This document shows, piece by piece, positions 51,417 to 59,767 of a stretch of DNA of 64,000 nucleotides; positions within the stretch are counted from its first letter, which is position 1, and every line of letters begins with the position of its first letter. The position numbers were made by a program, and so were the translations under genes. Source of the stretch: Streptomyces sp. CB01580 (GTDB lineage Bacteria > Actinomycetota > Actinomycetes > Streptomycetales > Streptomycetaceae). The stretch covers positions 1-64,000 of the forward strand of contig NZ_LIXJ01000032.1 in the NCBI RefSeq assembly GCF_001905795.1. Direction: 5' to 3'. The notes under the pieces were generated by a model. The model was not told where the DNA came from. It saw only the letters and a program-made list of their open reading frames with translations, and made no database searches.

Positions 51417-52261
51417 CGACTCTCGTTCTCGTCCACCCACCGCCGAGCCAGCGCGGCAGCCTTGCGGGCTGCCTCGGCCACCTCTGCCGGGCCGTCGCCG
51501 TCACCGCTTGCCTTCGCCGCCGCGTATCCGACCAGGAAGGTCGTCAACGGCGCTGCGGGCCGTGCGACACCATGAGCGGCATCACGGGCGAGGTCGAGCA
51601 GGACATCGGTGTCCACATCGAGCTCGATACCCAGTTCGTTCTTGACTGCGGTGATCCATTCGTCCAGCACGGTCCCATGCTCCCTGATACGGGCTCGGGC
51701 CTGCGCAATGTCCTCCCAGGTGTCGCAGTCGAAGGAAGCGAGAGGGCCGGCCGGCACCCGCACCAGGTCCAGTTCCTCCGTCAGCAGCCGCAATGGAAGC
51801 CCGGACAGACCGCCGTGCTCCATGGCGATCAGGGCGAGTTCGCGGCGCAGCGGCTCGGCTCGGTAGACGGCCACGAGAGGCTGGTCGCGCCCTTCCTGAT
51901 CCGTGCACAGGGCCCCCTCCCGCTCGCCGTCACCGACGGCGTCCAGCAGCGCCGCGACGGTGCTCTCCTCGAGGAACGGCAGATCGGCGGAGAGCACGAG
52001 CACCCGTTCCGCTCCGGTGCGCCGCACCCCGGCGTCCAGCGCGGCCAACGGCCCGCCTCCCTGCGGAACCTCACGTGTCCAGGTCACCGCACGCGCCGTG
52101 GGCCGACGCCCACCCACCACCACGGTGGTCGAGGCGCCCGCACAGGCCGCGAGCACCCGGTCGAGCAGCGTGCGGCCACCGACCCGGATCCCGGGCTTGT
52201 CCGCTCCGCCGAGTCGTGCGGCGGCCCCTCCGGCAAGGACGATGGCGTCATACGCGGTCAT
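51413..52261 (-). CDS. mobA: MobA-like nucleotidyltransferase fused to DUF6457
   Basis: 282 aa. Residues 1-195 form a nucleotidyltransferase of the MobA type: AIVLAGGAAARLGGADKPG, then VLSADLPFLEE with the metal-binding Asp. It would attach GMP or CMP to molybdenum cofactor. The last 80 residues (VLDEWITAVKNELGIELDVD, then DLARDAAHGVARPAAPLTTF) are a DUF6457 helical domain, usually a small separate or fused actinobacterial module of unknown role. ATG 52261 has GGAGG too close (1-2 bases); a GTG 7 codons upstream is possible. First gene of mobA-moeA-channel. Confidence 0.9.
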   Translation of the reverse strand: MTAYDAIVLAGGAAARLGGADKPGIRVGGRTLLDRVLAACAGASTTVVVGGRRPTARAVTWTREVPQGGGPLAALDAGVRRTGAERVLVLSADLPFLEESTVAALLDAVGDGEREGALCTDQEGRDQPLVAVYRAEPLRRELALIAMEHGGLSGLPLRLLTEELDLVRVPAGPLASFDCDTWEDIAQARARIREHGTVLDEWITAVKNELGIELDVDTDVLLDLARDAAHGVARPAAPLTTFLVGYAAAKASGDGDGPAEVAEAARKAAALARRWVDENESR

Positions 52262-52544
52262 GCCTCCGAGTATGCGGGCCACGCCCTCCCGGCGGTCCTC
52301 CCGGTCCTCCCGGTCCTTCCGACCCCGCTCCTCGCCGTGCCCCGTTCCGTGCCTGTCGACCCCCGCTCCCTCCCCGCCCTGTCCCCCTGTCCCTGCGCGA
52401 CCGCTGACGCAGACCGATCGCAGACACAGACACAGACACAGCAGACACGGATGAGGAGGGAGCGAGAAGGCGACGAGGAGGGGGCGAGGAGGGGCAAGGA
52501 GTACGCGGAGGAACGGAATCCGCGACCGTTCCCCGGCCGTCCGA
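52262..52544. repeat. Low-complexity intergenic region
   Basis: 283 bp between mobA and bkd cluster 2. It has degenerate CGGTCCTCC repeats (52285-52320), a CAGACA microsatellite (52421-52448) and a purine-rich run (52449-52510). No gene, and no clean terminator hairpin, was found. Confidence 0.6.
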
Positions 52545-54110
52545 CTACAACGTGCGCAGCAGAACCGCCGGTTGTTCCACGCAGTCGGCCACGTAGCGCA
52601 GGAACCCGCCCGCCGTACCGCCGTCGCAGACCCGGTGGTCGAAGGTCAGCGAGAGCTGGACGACCTGGCGTACGGCGAGTTCGCCCCGGTGCACCCACGG
52701 CTTGGACACGATCCGGCCGACGCCGAGCATCGCCGCCTCCGGGTGGTTGATGATCGGGGTCGAGCCGTCGACGCCGAACACTCCGTAGTTGTTCAGCGTG
52801 AACGTGCCCCCGGTCAGCTCCGCCGGAGTGAGCCTCCCCGCCCGCGCCGCCTCGGTCAGTCGGCCCATCTCGGCCCCGATCGACTCCACGTTCCGGGCCT
52901 GCGCGTCCCGTATGACGGGGACGACCAGTCCACGATCGGTCTGTGCCGCGAACCCGAGATGGACCTCCGGCAGCCGCACTATTTCCCGCGCCTCCGGATC
53001 CACCGTGGAATTGAGCTCGGGGAACCGGGCCAGCGCGGCAGTGCAGATACGCGCCAACAGAGCCAGCACCGACACCTTGGGGCCCGCCGCCGGACCGCCC
53101 GTGCTGTTCATCGCGGCCCTGGCCGCCATCAGCTCGGTGGCATCCGCGTCGACCCAGCACGTGGCGTCGGGAATCTCCCGGCGGCTGCGCGCCAACTTGT
53201 CGGCAACCGCGCCCCGTACGCCCCGCAGCGGGATCCGCTCCGCAACCGGAACCGCTCCTCGCCCCACCGACACGGGCCGCATCGACGCCACCGACGGCGC
53301 AACCGGCTGCGGGACCGCGGCCGACTGCGAGGCGGTGCCTGTGGCGGCGGAATCGGGGGCGGCGGCACGGGCCTGCGCACCCTGCTCCGACGCCCTGATC
53401 GCGGACTCGACATCGGCCCGGAGGATCAGTCCTTCGGGGCCGGATCCCACCAGTCGGCGCAGGTCCAGGCCGTGCTGTCGCGCCAGCTTCCTCACCAGCG
53501 GCGAGACAACGGCCACCGGCCCCCGCTCCACGTCGGGAACGGCGGCGCGAGCCACCGGAGCGGCCCCGGCCGAACCGGTCGTCTCCCGCTCGACTCCTGC
53601 CACCGCCCACGCCGAAGGACGCACCCGTCGACGGCGGGCCACCGGCGCGCCGGTCCCGTATCCGACGAGCACGTTGCCGGAGGACTCCGCCTCACCGGCC
53701 CCGGGCACCCCCGCGGCCCGGGCCCCGGCCCCGGCCCCGGCACCCGACGACCCACCGGATCCCGCGGTCCCCGCACCTCCCAAAGATCCCTCAGCCCCCA
53801 CAGCCCTCCCGGACTCCGCAGACGTCCCAGCCCCTGCGGACGCCCCGGTTCCTCCGTCCTCCCCGGATCCCACCGCCACGGTCAACAGGGGTGCCCCGAC
53901 CGGCAGTTCCGCACCCTCCTCACCGAACCGAGCCGTCACCACTCCCCCGTACGGGCACGGCACCTCCACCATCGCCTTGGCCGTCTCGACCTCGACGACC
54001 GGCTGATCGATGGCGACGACATCGCCGACCTCCACCAGCCAGCGCACGATCTCCGCCTCCGTGAGCCCCTCACCGAGGTCCGGCAGCCTGAATTCGAGTA
54101 CCTGGGCCAT
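52545..54110 (-). CDS. bkdC: Branched-chain alpha-keto acid dehydrogenase E2 (cluster 2)
   Basis: 521 aa. Lipoyl domain with Lys45 (VETAKAMVEV), a long Gly/Ala/Ser linker, a peripheral-subunit-binding domain (SPLVRKLARQHGLDLRRLVG, about 210-240), and a catalytic domain ending in FDHRVCDGG. The shorter core motifs differ from cluster 1 (DHRVCDGG against DHRLVDGE), so the paralogues are old. ATG 54110 overlaps the E1beta TGA by one base (TGATG), and GGAGG with GGAGAG lies just upstream. Last gene of the second bkd operon. Confidence 0.95.
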   Translation of the reverse strand: MAQVLEFRLPDLGEGLTEAEIVRWLVEVGDVVAIDQPVVEVETAKAMVEVPCPYGGVVTARFGEEGAELPVGAPLLTVAVGSGEDGGTGASAGAGTSAESGRAVGAEGSLGGAGTAGSGGSSGAGAGAGARAAGVPGAGEAESSGNVLVGYGTGAPVARRRRVRPSAWAVAGVERETTGSAGAAPVARAAVPDVERGPVAVVSPLVRKLARQHGLDLRRLVGSGPEGLILRADVESAIRASEQGAQARAAAPDSAATGTASQSAAVPQPVAPSVASMRPVSVGRGAVPVAERIPLRGVRGAVADKLARSRREIPDATCWVDADATELMAARAAMNSTGGPAAGPKVSVLALLARICTAALARFPELNSTVDPEAREIVRLPEVHLGFAAQTDRGLVVPVIRDAQARNVESIGAEMGRLTEAARAGRLTPAELTGGTFTLNNYGVFGVDGSTPIINHPEAAMLGVGRIVSKPWVHRGELAVRQVVQLSLTFDHRVCDGGTAGGFLRYVADCVEQPAVLLRTL

Positions 54111-55141
54111 CAGCTCTCCGCCTCCCACTGCAGGCGGGCGACCGCGTCGAGCACCCGGTCCACGCCCGGCAGATGGTGCCGCTCCTGCATCGGCGGCGGG
54201 TACGGGATGTCAAACCCTGCGACCCGCAGCACCGGCGCCTCCAGGTGATGGAAGCACCGTTCGGTCACCCGGGCCGCTATCTCACCGCCCGGACCACCGA
54301 AACCGGAGGACTCATGGACGACCACCGCGCGCCCCGTACGCCGTACGGAGGCGCCGACCGTCTCGTCGTCGAACGGCACCAGCGAACGCAGGTCGACGAC
54401 TTCGAGGTCCCAGCCCTCCTCGACCGCCGCTTCCGCGGCCTCCATGCAGACCGGAAGCGAAGGGCCGTACGTGATCAGCGTCGCGCTGCGCCCACGTCGG
54501 CGGACGACGGCCCGCCCGATCGGCTCGACGGCCGCGGGCGCGTCGGGCGACCAGTCCGCCTTCGACCAGTAGAGCCGCTTCGGCTCCATGAAGACCACCG
54601 GGTCGTCGGAGGCGATGGACGCCCTCAGCAGCCCGTACGCGTCCTCGACCGTGGCAGGGGTGACGACATGGAGGCCCGGCGTCGCCATGTAGTACGCCTC
54701 CGAGGAATCGCTGTGGTGCTCGACCCCTCCGATCCCGCCTCCGTAAGGCACCCGGACCGTGATCGGAAGCGGCATGGCACCGCCCGTCCGGTTCCGCATC
54801 TTGGCGACATGGCTGATGAGTTGCTCCAACGCCGGATAGGCGAACGCGTCGAACTGCATCTCCACCACGGGCCGCAGCCCGTACATCGCCATGCCGACGG
54901 CCGTGCCGAGAATGCCCGCCTCGGCCAGCGGGGTGTCCGTGCAGCGATCGTCGCCGAACTCCTTCGCCAGACCGTCGGTGATCCGGAATACCCCGCCGAG
55001 CGTGCCGACGTCCTCACCGAGGACATGCACCGTCGGATCTTCGGCCATCGAGTCGCGCAGCGCCCGCCCGAGAGCCTGCGCCATCGTGGCGGGTCTGGTC
55101 TTCGCGGTCCGCTCGCCGGCCGGCGCCGCTGCGGTGGTCAT
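54110..55141 (-). CDS. bkdB: Branched-chain alpha-keto acid dehydrogenase E1 beta (cluster 2)
   Basis: 343 aa. Pyrimidine-binding domain with VLGEDVGTLGGVFRITDGL, TDTPLAEAGILGTAVGMAM, PYGGGIGGVEHHSDSSEA and a C-terminal VVHESSGFGGPGGEIAARV. It pairs with E1 alpha, whose stop overlaps this start by 4 bases (ATGA). An N-terminal 20-residue Thr/Ala/Arg-rich extension is the main difference from cluster 1. Confidence 0.96.
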   Translation of the reverse strand: MTTAAAPAGERTAKTRPATMAQALGRALRDSMAEDPTVHVLGEDVGTLGGVFRITDGLAKEFGDDRCTDTPLAEAGILGTAVGMAMYGLRPVVEMQFDAFAYPALEQLISHVAKMRNRTGGAMPLPITVRVPYGGGIGGVEHHSDSSEAYYMATPGLHVVTPATVEDAYGLLRASIASDDPVVFMEPKRLYWSKADWSPDAPAAVEPIGRAVVRRRGRSATLITYGPSLPVCMEAAEAAVEEGWDLEVVDLRSLVPFDDETVGASVRRTGRAVVVHESSGFGGPGGEIAARVTERCFHHLEAPVLRVAGFDIPYPPPMQERHHLPGVDRVLDAVARLQWEAES

Positions 55142-56313
55142 CGCCCCTCCTCCGTTCCGTCACGGTCCTGCTGGTCGTGCCGCTGGTCCTGCTCGACTTC
55201 CGACTCCGCGCGCAACAGGGCAGCCTGCTCCCGCAGTTGCGTGGTCTGCTCCGCGTAGACGTGGGCGAAGAGATCCATGGGGTCCAGCACCGGATCGGCG
55301 TTCATCCGCTCGCGCAGCGCCGCCGCCATCCGCTCGGCGGACGCGCGCGCTTCTTCCCTCACACCGTCGTCGAGCAGTCCCCGTCCGGCCAGCTCCCGTT
55401 CCAGGAGCTGGATCGGATCGTGCGCACGCCACGCCTCCACCTCGCTGTCGGTGCGGTAGCGCGTGGCGTCGTCGGCGTTCGTGTGGGCGTCCATGCGGTA
55501 TGTCACCGCCTCGACGAGGGTGGGACCGCCACCGCTCCGCGCCCGCGCGACCGCCTCGCCGAGGACCTGGTGCACGGCCACCGCGTCATTGCCGTCCACC
55601 AGCCGGCCCGGCATCCCGTACCCCACGGCCTTGTGCGCCAGGGACGGGGCCGCGGTCTGCTTCGCCAGCGGCACGGAGATCGCGAAGCCGTTGTTCTGCA
55701 CGAAGAAGACGACCGGGGCCCGCCAGACGGCCGCGAAATTGAGCGCCTCGTGGAAATCCCCCTCGCTGGTGCCGCCGTCGCCGACCATGGCCAGCGCCAC
55801 GACGTCGTCGCCCCGCAGGCGCGCCGCGTGGGCCAGGCCCACGGCATGCGGCAACTGGGTGGCCAGCGGGGTGCAGAGCGGTGCGATGCGGTGCTCACGC
55901 GGGTCGTAACCGCTGTGCCGGTCGCCACGCAGCAGCGTCAGCGCCTCGACCGGGTCCAGACCGCGCGCCACGGCCGCCAGCGTGTCGCGGTAGCTGGGAA
56001 AGAGCCAGTCCTGGTCCTCCAGCACCAGCGCGGCCGCTGTCTCGCACGCCTCCTGCCCGGTGCTCGACGGGTAGACGGCGAGCCGTCCCTGTTTGGTCAG
56101 GGCAGTGGCCTGCGCGTTGTACCTGCGACCGCGGACCAGCTCCGCGTAGAGCCGGAGCAGCAGCCCGGGATCGGCGTCGCCCGCGGCATCCGTACCGAGC
56201 ACGCGGTACGGCTCGGGGTCCGGGAGCAGCGGCGCGGGATCGGTGAGCGGCTTCCAGGCCGGGGGCGGCGTGGGGCGGTAAGCGGCCGCGCCGGGCAGCT
56301 CTTGGACCGTCAT
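55138..56313 (-). CDS. bkdA: Branched-chain alpha-keto acid dehydrogenase E1 alpha (cluster 2)
   Basis: 391 aa. Thiamine diphosphate motif from VGDGGTSEGD to FFVQNNGFA; phosphorylation-loop-like YRMDAHTNADDATRYR. It catalyses the rate-limiting decarboxylation of branched 2-oxo acids. It has no Lys-rich tail, unlike cluster 1. ATG 56313 (MTVQELPG) has AGGAGGTG 6-7 bases upstream and is better than a GTG three codons earlier. First gene of the operon, divergent from bkdR. Confidence 0.96.
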   Translation of the reverse strand: MTVQELPGAAAYRPTPPPAWKPLTDPAPLLPDPEPYRVLGTDAAGDADPGLLLRLYAELVRGRRYNAQATALTKQGRLAVYPSSTGQEACETAAALVLEDQDWLFPSYRDTLAAVARGLDPVEALTLLRGDRHSGYDPREHRIAPLCTPLATQLPHAVGLAHAARLRGDDVVALAMVGDGGTSEGDFHEALNFAAVWRAPVVFFVQNNGFAISVPLAKQTAAPSLAHKAVGYGMPGRLVDGNDAVAVHQVLGEAVARARSGGGPTLVEAVTYRMDAHTNADDATRYRTDSEVEAWRAHDPIQLLERELAGRGLLDDGVREEARASAERMAAALRERMNADPVLDPMDLFAHVYAEQTTQLREQAALLRAESEVEQDQRHDQQDRDGTEEGR

Positions 56314-56407
56314 GACAAGCACCTCCTGGCATCGAGGGGTTTCGAGCGGCGTCTGTCGGCTTCGGGGGACGTCCGGTCCCGGGGGACCGTCCGAAGCCGA
56401 GGGGTGT

Positions 56408-56424
56408 CGAAATACATCGAAATG
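56408..56424. promoter_or_regulatory. Direct repeats TCGAAAT with 10-bp period
   Basis: TCGAAAT at 56408-56414 and 56418-56424, one helical turn apart, in the bkdA2/bkdR interval. Phased half-sites like this suit an Lrp-type protein; BkdR is the obvious candidate, by inference. Confidence 0.45.
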
Positions 56425-56464
56425 TCGAGCGCTGTCCGAGGCGCGACTGTGGCGTGCCTCACCT

Positions 56465-56478
56465 ACCGATTGTTCGGT
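56465..56478. promoter_or_regulatory. TetR-type operator copy 1 (one mismatch)
   Basis: ACCGATTGTTCGGT: 13 of 14 positions match the operator found upstream of paaN and paaA. Located 151 bases upstream of bkdA2 and 101 upstream of bkdR. Confidence 0.65.
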
Positions 56479-56512
56479 CGCGAGCGCATTTTGGCTACAG
56501 GCACCTTCAGCC

Positions 56513-56534
56513 TGTGGACAAACGGTTATCCACA
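56513..56534. promoter_or_regulatory. Pair of inverted DnaA boxes
   Basis: TGTGGACAA (56513-56521, the complement of TTGTCCACA) and TTATCCACA (56526-56534) face each other 4 bases apart. The first is the Streptomyces consensus box, the second the E. coli one. Located just upstream of bkdR. Confidence 0.7.
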
Positions 56535-56579
56535 GCCTGGGATAGGGGCAGGTCGTCCAGGACGAGGAGGCGCGGGCAC

Positions 56580-57101
56580 ATGGCAGCTGAACAAATGGCC
56601 GACGGGATCGCGGAACCCGACCGGATTCCGCCGGCCCGCCCGCTCGACGCCGTCGACCGCGACATCCTCCGGCTGCTCCAGACGGACGGCCGCGCCTCGA
56701 TACGGTCGGTGGCCGATCGCGTCCATGTGTCCCGCGCCAACGCGTACGCGCGGATCAACCGGCTCATCGACGACGGCGTGATCCGTGGATTCAGCGCCCG
56801 CGTGGACCACGAGCGGGCGGGCCAGGGCGCCTCCGCCTACATCACGCTCAAGATCGTCCAGAATTCCTGGCGCACCGTGCGCGAGCAGCTCCAGGCCCTG
56901 CCGGGCGCGACCCATATCGCGCTCGTCAGCGGCGACTTCGACGTGCTGCTGCTGGTGCACACCCCGGACAACCGGTCGCTGCGCGAACTGGTCCTGACGA
57001 AGATCCAGTCCATTCCGGAGGTGCTCTCCACCCGCACGCTTCTCGTGTTCGAGGAGACGGACCTGGCCCCGGGCACGGACCGGCCCCCCGAGCTCACCTG
57101 A
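56580..57101 (+). CDS. bkdR: Lrp/AsnC family regulator BkdR
   Basis: 173 aa. N-terminal HTH (LDAVDRDILRLLQTDGRASI, VHVSRANAYARINRLIDDG) and C-terminal RAM/ligand domain (VSGDFDVLLLVHTPDNRSL). In S. coelicolor an Lrp-type bkdR gene divergent from a bkd operon regulates branched-chain keto acid dehydrogenase; the layout here is the same. ATG 56580 has GAGGAGG about 9 bases upstream; an earlier in-frame start lies within the DnaA-box region and is unlikely. It is convergent with the TetR gene. Confidence 0.92.
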   Translation: MAAEQMADGIAEPDRIPPARPLDAVDRDILRLLQTDGRASIRSVADRVHVSRANAYARINRLIDDGVIRGFSARVDHERAGQGASAYITLKIVQNSWRTVREQLQALPGATHIALVSGDFDVLLLVHTPDNRSLRELVLTKIQSIPEVLSTRTLLVFEETDLAPGTDRPPELT

Positions 57102-57141
57102 CCGACGCCCGCACCGGCCCCGGCACCGGGTCTCAGCGGTC

Positions 57142-57735
57142 TCAGCGGCTGGACCGCATCCCCTCGAAGGCCACCCGGACGAGCGTGTCCGCCAGCCGCT
57201 CGCCGTCGGCGCCGCCGTCCGGCTGCGGCCGGTACCACTCCACCAGGGAGTTGACCATTCCGAACAGCAGCCGTGTCACCAGTCGTATGTCCACGTCCGA
57301 ACGGAGATCACCCTCCGTGACGGCCGCCCCGAGCAGATCCGTCACCCGCTGGTCGAACTCGCGCCGCCGCTCCATCGCCCAGCGCTCGGTCTTCGTGTTG
57401 CCCCGCACCCTCAGCAGCAGAGTGACGTAGGGCAGCTCGGCTATCAGCACGTCGACGGTCCGTCGCGTGACGTATTCGACGCGCTCGACCGCCCGCCCCT
57501 GTGTGGCGCCGGGTTCGTCGAGAATCCCGAAGAGCCCGTCCAGCGCCCGGCTCACCGCACGGCGGAGCAGGTCCTCCTTGCCGGTGACATGGTGATAGAT
57601 GGAGGACTTGGAGATGCCCGCCGCCTTGGAGAGGTGCTCCATCGACGTGCCGTCGTAGCCGCGCTCGTTGAAGACGCGGACGGCGACGGTGAGCAGGGTC
57701 TCCGGGGTGTACGTGTCCCGCTTGGCCGTGGTCAT
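57142..57735 (-). CDS. TetR family regulator (PaaR-like)
   Basis: 197 aa. N-terminal TetR HTH (ETLLTVAVRVFNERGYDGTS, then AAGISKSSIYHHVTGKEDLL) and a TetR_C-type ligand domain. It is divergent from paaN, with the palindrome ACCGATCGTTCGGT between them, so it is the probable phenylacetyl-CoA-responsive repressor of the paa genes. ATG 57735 has GGGGAGG about 9 bases upstream. It could also control bkd2, given the third operator copy. Confidence 0.92.
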   Translation of the reverse strand: MTTAKRDTYTPETLLTVAVRVFNERGYDGTSMEHLSKAAGISKSSIYHHVTGKEDLLRRAVSRALDGLFGILDEPGATQGRAVERVEYVTRRTVDVLIAELPYVTLLLRVRGNTKTERWAMERRREFDQRVTDLLGAAVTEGDLRSDVDIRLVTRLLFGMVNSLVEWYRPQPDGGADGERLADTLVRVAFEGMRSSR

Positions 57736-57757
57736 GTCCGCGATCCTCCCCTACGAG

Positions 57758-57766
57758 TTGTCCACA
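57758..57766. promoter_or_regulatory. DnaA box TTGTCCACA
   Basis: A perfect consensus box in the tetR-paaN divergent promoter region, 26 bases from the operator. Confidence 0.65.
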
Positions 57767-57791
57767 GGTTTGGCGGGCCCCCCTTGTCCCG

Positions 57792-57805
57792 ACCGATCGT
57801 TCGGT
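57792..57805. promoter_or_regulatory. TetR-type operator copy 2
   Basis: ACCGATCGTTCGGT within the larger dyad CGACCGATCGTTCGGTTA, between tetR and paaN. It is identical, as reverse complement, to 62736-62749. Confidence 0.8.
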
Positions 57806-57859
57806 TACTCTAACTCTGTCCACCCGTCCCTGCCCAGCTCGATGAGGAGTTGGTCCGTC

Positions 57860-59560
57860 ATGGCCGCCGAGCTCACCCCGCATCTGCTTTCCGAGAAGCA
57901 CCGCCCCACGCTCGACCAGGCCCTCGACGCGATCCGTACGCGCGCGTACTGGTCCCCGCACCCCGAGCACCCGAAGGCGTACGGCGAGGGCGGAGCCCCC
58001 GGCAGCCTGGGAGCCGCCGAGGGCAAGGCAGCGTTCGACGCCGTACTGCACACCCGCCTCGACCTCGGCCAGCCCGGCACCGACGGCTGGACGGGCGGAG
58101 AGGCGTCTCCGTACGGACCGGAGCTGGGCGTCGAGTATCCGCACGCCGACCTGGACGTGCTGCTCCCCGCGATGCGTGCCGACATGGCCGCGTGGCGCGC
58201 GGCGGGCCCCGAGACCAGGGCCCTGGTCTGCCTGGAGATCCTCTCGCGGATCAGCGCCAGAACCCACGAGTTCGCCCACGCCGTGATGCACACCAGCGGC
58301 CAGGCGTTCATGATGGCGCTCCAGGCGGGCGGCCCGCACGCCCAGGACCGCGGGCTGGAAGCCGTGGCGTACGCGTACGCGGAGCAGGTCCGCACGCCGG
58401 GGAGCGCCGACTGGTCCAAGCCGCAGGGCAAGCGCGATCCGCTCCGGCTGCACAAGTCGTTCACCGCGGCTCCGCGCGGTATCTCGCTGCTGATCGGGTG
58501 CAACACGTTCCCCACGTGGAACGGCTACCCCGGCCTGTTCGCCTCGCTGGCCACCGGCAACCCGGTCCTGGTCAAGCCGCATCCGCGCGCCGTGCTCCCG
58601 CTCGCGCTCACGGTCCGGCTGGCCCGCGAGGTGCTCGTCGAGGCGGGCTTCGACGCCAACCTGGTCGCCCTGGCCGCCGAGCGGCCCGGCGAAGGCATCG
58701 CGAAGACCCTCGCCGTACGCCCCGAGATCAAGATCATCGACTACACCGGGTCCACCGCCTTCGGCGACTGGCTGGAGGCCAATGCCCGCCAGGCGCAGGT
58801 GTACACGGAGAAGGCCGGAGTCAACACCATCGTCCTCGACTCCACCGACGACTACCGGGGCATGCTCTCCAATCTGGCCTTCTCCCTCTCGCTGTACAGC
58901 GGCCAGATGTGCACGACCCCGCAGAACCTGCTGATTCCCCGCGACGGCATCTCGACCGACACCGGCGACAAGACGTACGACGAGGTCGTCGCCGACATCG
59001 GCGCCGCGATCGACGGCCTGCTGGGAGACGATGCCCGGGCGGGCGCCCTGCTCGGCGCCCTCGTCAACCCCGATGTGAAGGCCCGGCTGGAGGCGGCCAC
59101 GGGGCTGGGCGAGGTCGCCCTGCCCTCCCGCGCGGTGGTCAACCCGGAATTCCCCGACGCCGTGGTCCGCACGCCCATGATCGTAAAGCTGGACGGCAAC
59201 AAGCCGGACGACGCGGAGCACTACATGTCGGAGTGCTTCGGACCGGTCTCCTTCGCCGTCGCCGTCGACTCGGCGGCCGACGCCGTGGAACTGCTCCGCC
59301 GTACGATCCGCGACAAGGGCGCGATGACCGTCGGCGCGTACACCACCTCTCCGGACGTGGAGCGCGCCGTCGAGGACGTCTGCCTGGACGAGTCGGCCCA
59401 ACTGTCGCTGAACCTCACGGGTGGCGTGTACGTCAACCAGACCGCGGCGTTCTCCGACTTCCACGGCTCGGGCGGCAACCCGGCGGCGAACGCGGCTCTG
59501 TGCGACGGGGCCTTCGTGGCCAACCGCTTCCGTATGGTGGAAGTCCGCCGCCAGGCGTGA
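57860..59560 (+). CDS. paaN: Phenylacetate degradation protein PaaN (aldehyde dehydrogenase fold)
   Basis: 566 aa. Aldehyde-dehydrogenase-like: LIGCNTFPTWNGYPGLFASL, the catalytic Cys in SGQMCTTPQN, a Glu in VYTEKAGVNT, and the C-terminal HGSGGNPAANAALCDG. It matches the PaaN subfamily that supplies the open-chain semialdehyde dehydrogenase step after ring opening, without the PaaZ hydratase domain. ATG 57860 has GAGGAG 9-10 bases upstream. It is separated from paaA-paaB by an unrelated operon on the opposite strand. Confidence 0.9.
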   Translation: MAAELTPHLLSEKHRPTLDQALDAIRTRAYWSPHPEHPKAYGEGGAPGSLGAAEGKAAFDAVLHTRLDLGQPGTDGWTGGEASPYGPELGVEYPHADLDVLLPAMRADMAAWRAAGPETRALVCLEILSRISARTHEFAHAVMHTSGQAFMMALQAGGPHAQDRGLEAVAYAYAEQVRTPGSADWSKPQGKRDPLRLHKSFTAAPRGISLLIGCNTFPTWNGYPGLFASLATGNPVLVKPHPRAVLPLALTVRLAREVLVEAGFDANLVALAAERPGEGIAKTLAVRPEIKIIDYTGSTAFGDWLEANARQAQVYTEKAGVNTIVLDSTDDYRGMLSNLAFSLSLYSGQMCTTPQNLLIPRDGISTDTGDKTYDEVVADIGAAIDGLLGDDARAGALLGALVNPDVKARLEAATGLGEVALPSRAVVNPEFPDAVVRTPMIVKLDGNKPDDAEHYMSECFGPVSFAVAVDSAADAVELLRRTIRDKGAMTVGAYTTSPDVERAVEDVCLDESAQLSLNLTGGVYVNQTAAFSDFHGSGGNPAANAALCDGAFVANRFRMVEVRRQA

Positions 59561-59720
59561 CGCCGGGCCGGGAGCCGAGGAGCCGGCCGGGAGCAAGGGC
59601 CGGGCCTCGGGGCAGGGTCATGGGTCGAGGTCGGGTCCGGGAGCTGGGGAGCCGGGAAACCAGCAACGGCACCCGTACCCGCGTCGGCATGCACCGACTG
59701 GCCTCGCCGGACGTTCCCGC

Positions 59721-59743
59721 CCGCGTCAGAATTCCTGACGCGG
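59721..59743. terminator. Bidirectional terminator hairpin
   Basis: A perfect 9-bp stem (59721-59729 with 59735-59743) and 5-base loop between convergent paaN and the RNA methyltransferase gene. The other 180 bases of the gap contain only degenerate GGGCCGGGAGC-like repeats. Confidence 0.7.
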
Positions 59744-59767
59744 CGCTTGCCCCTGTTGTCGCACCGG

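Noticed and set aside
52421..52448. CAGACA microsatellite as a possible CRISPR or iteron array
   Set aside because: The period is only 6 bases with no spacers; simple-sequence repeat.
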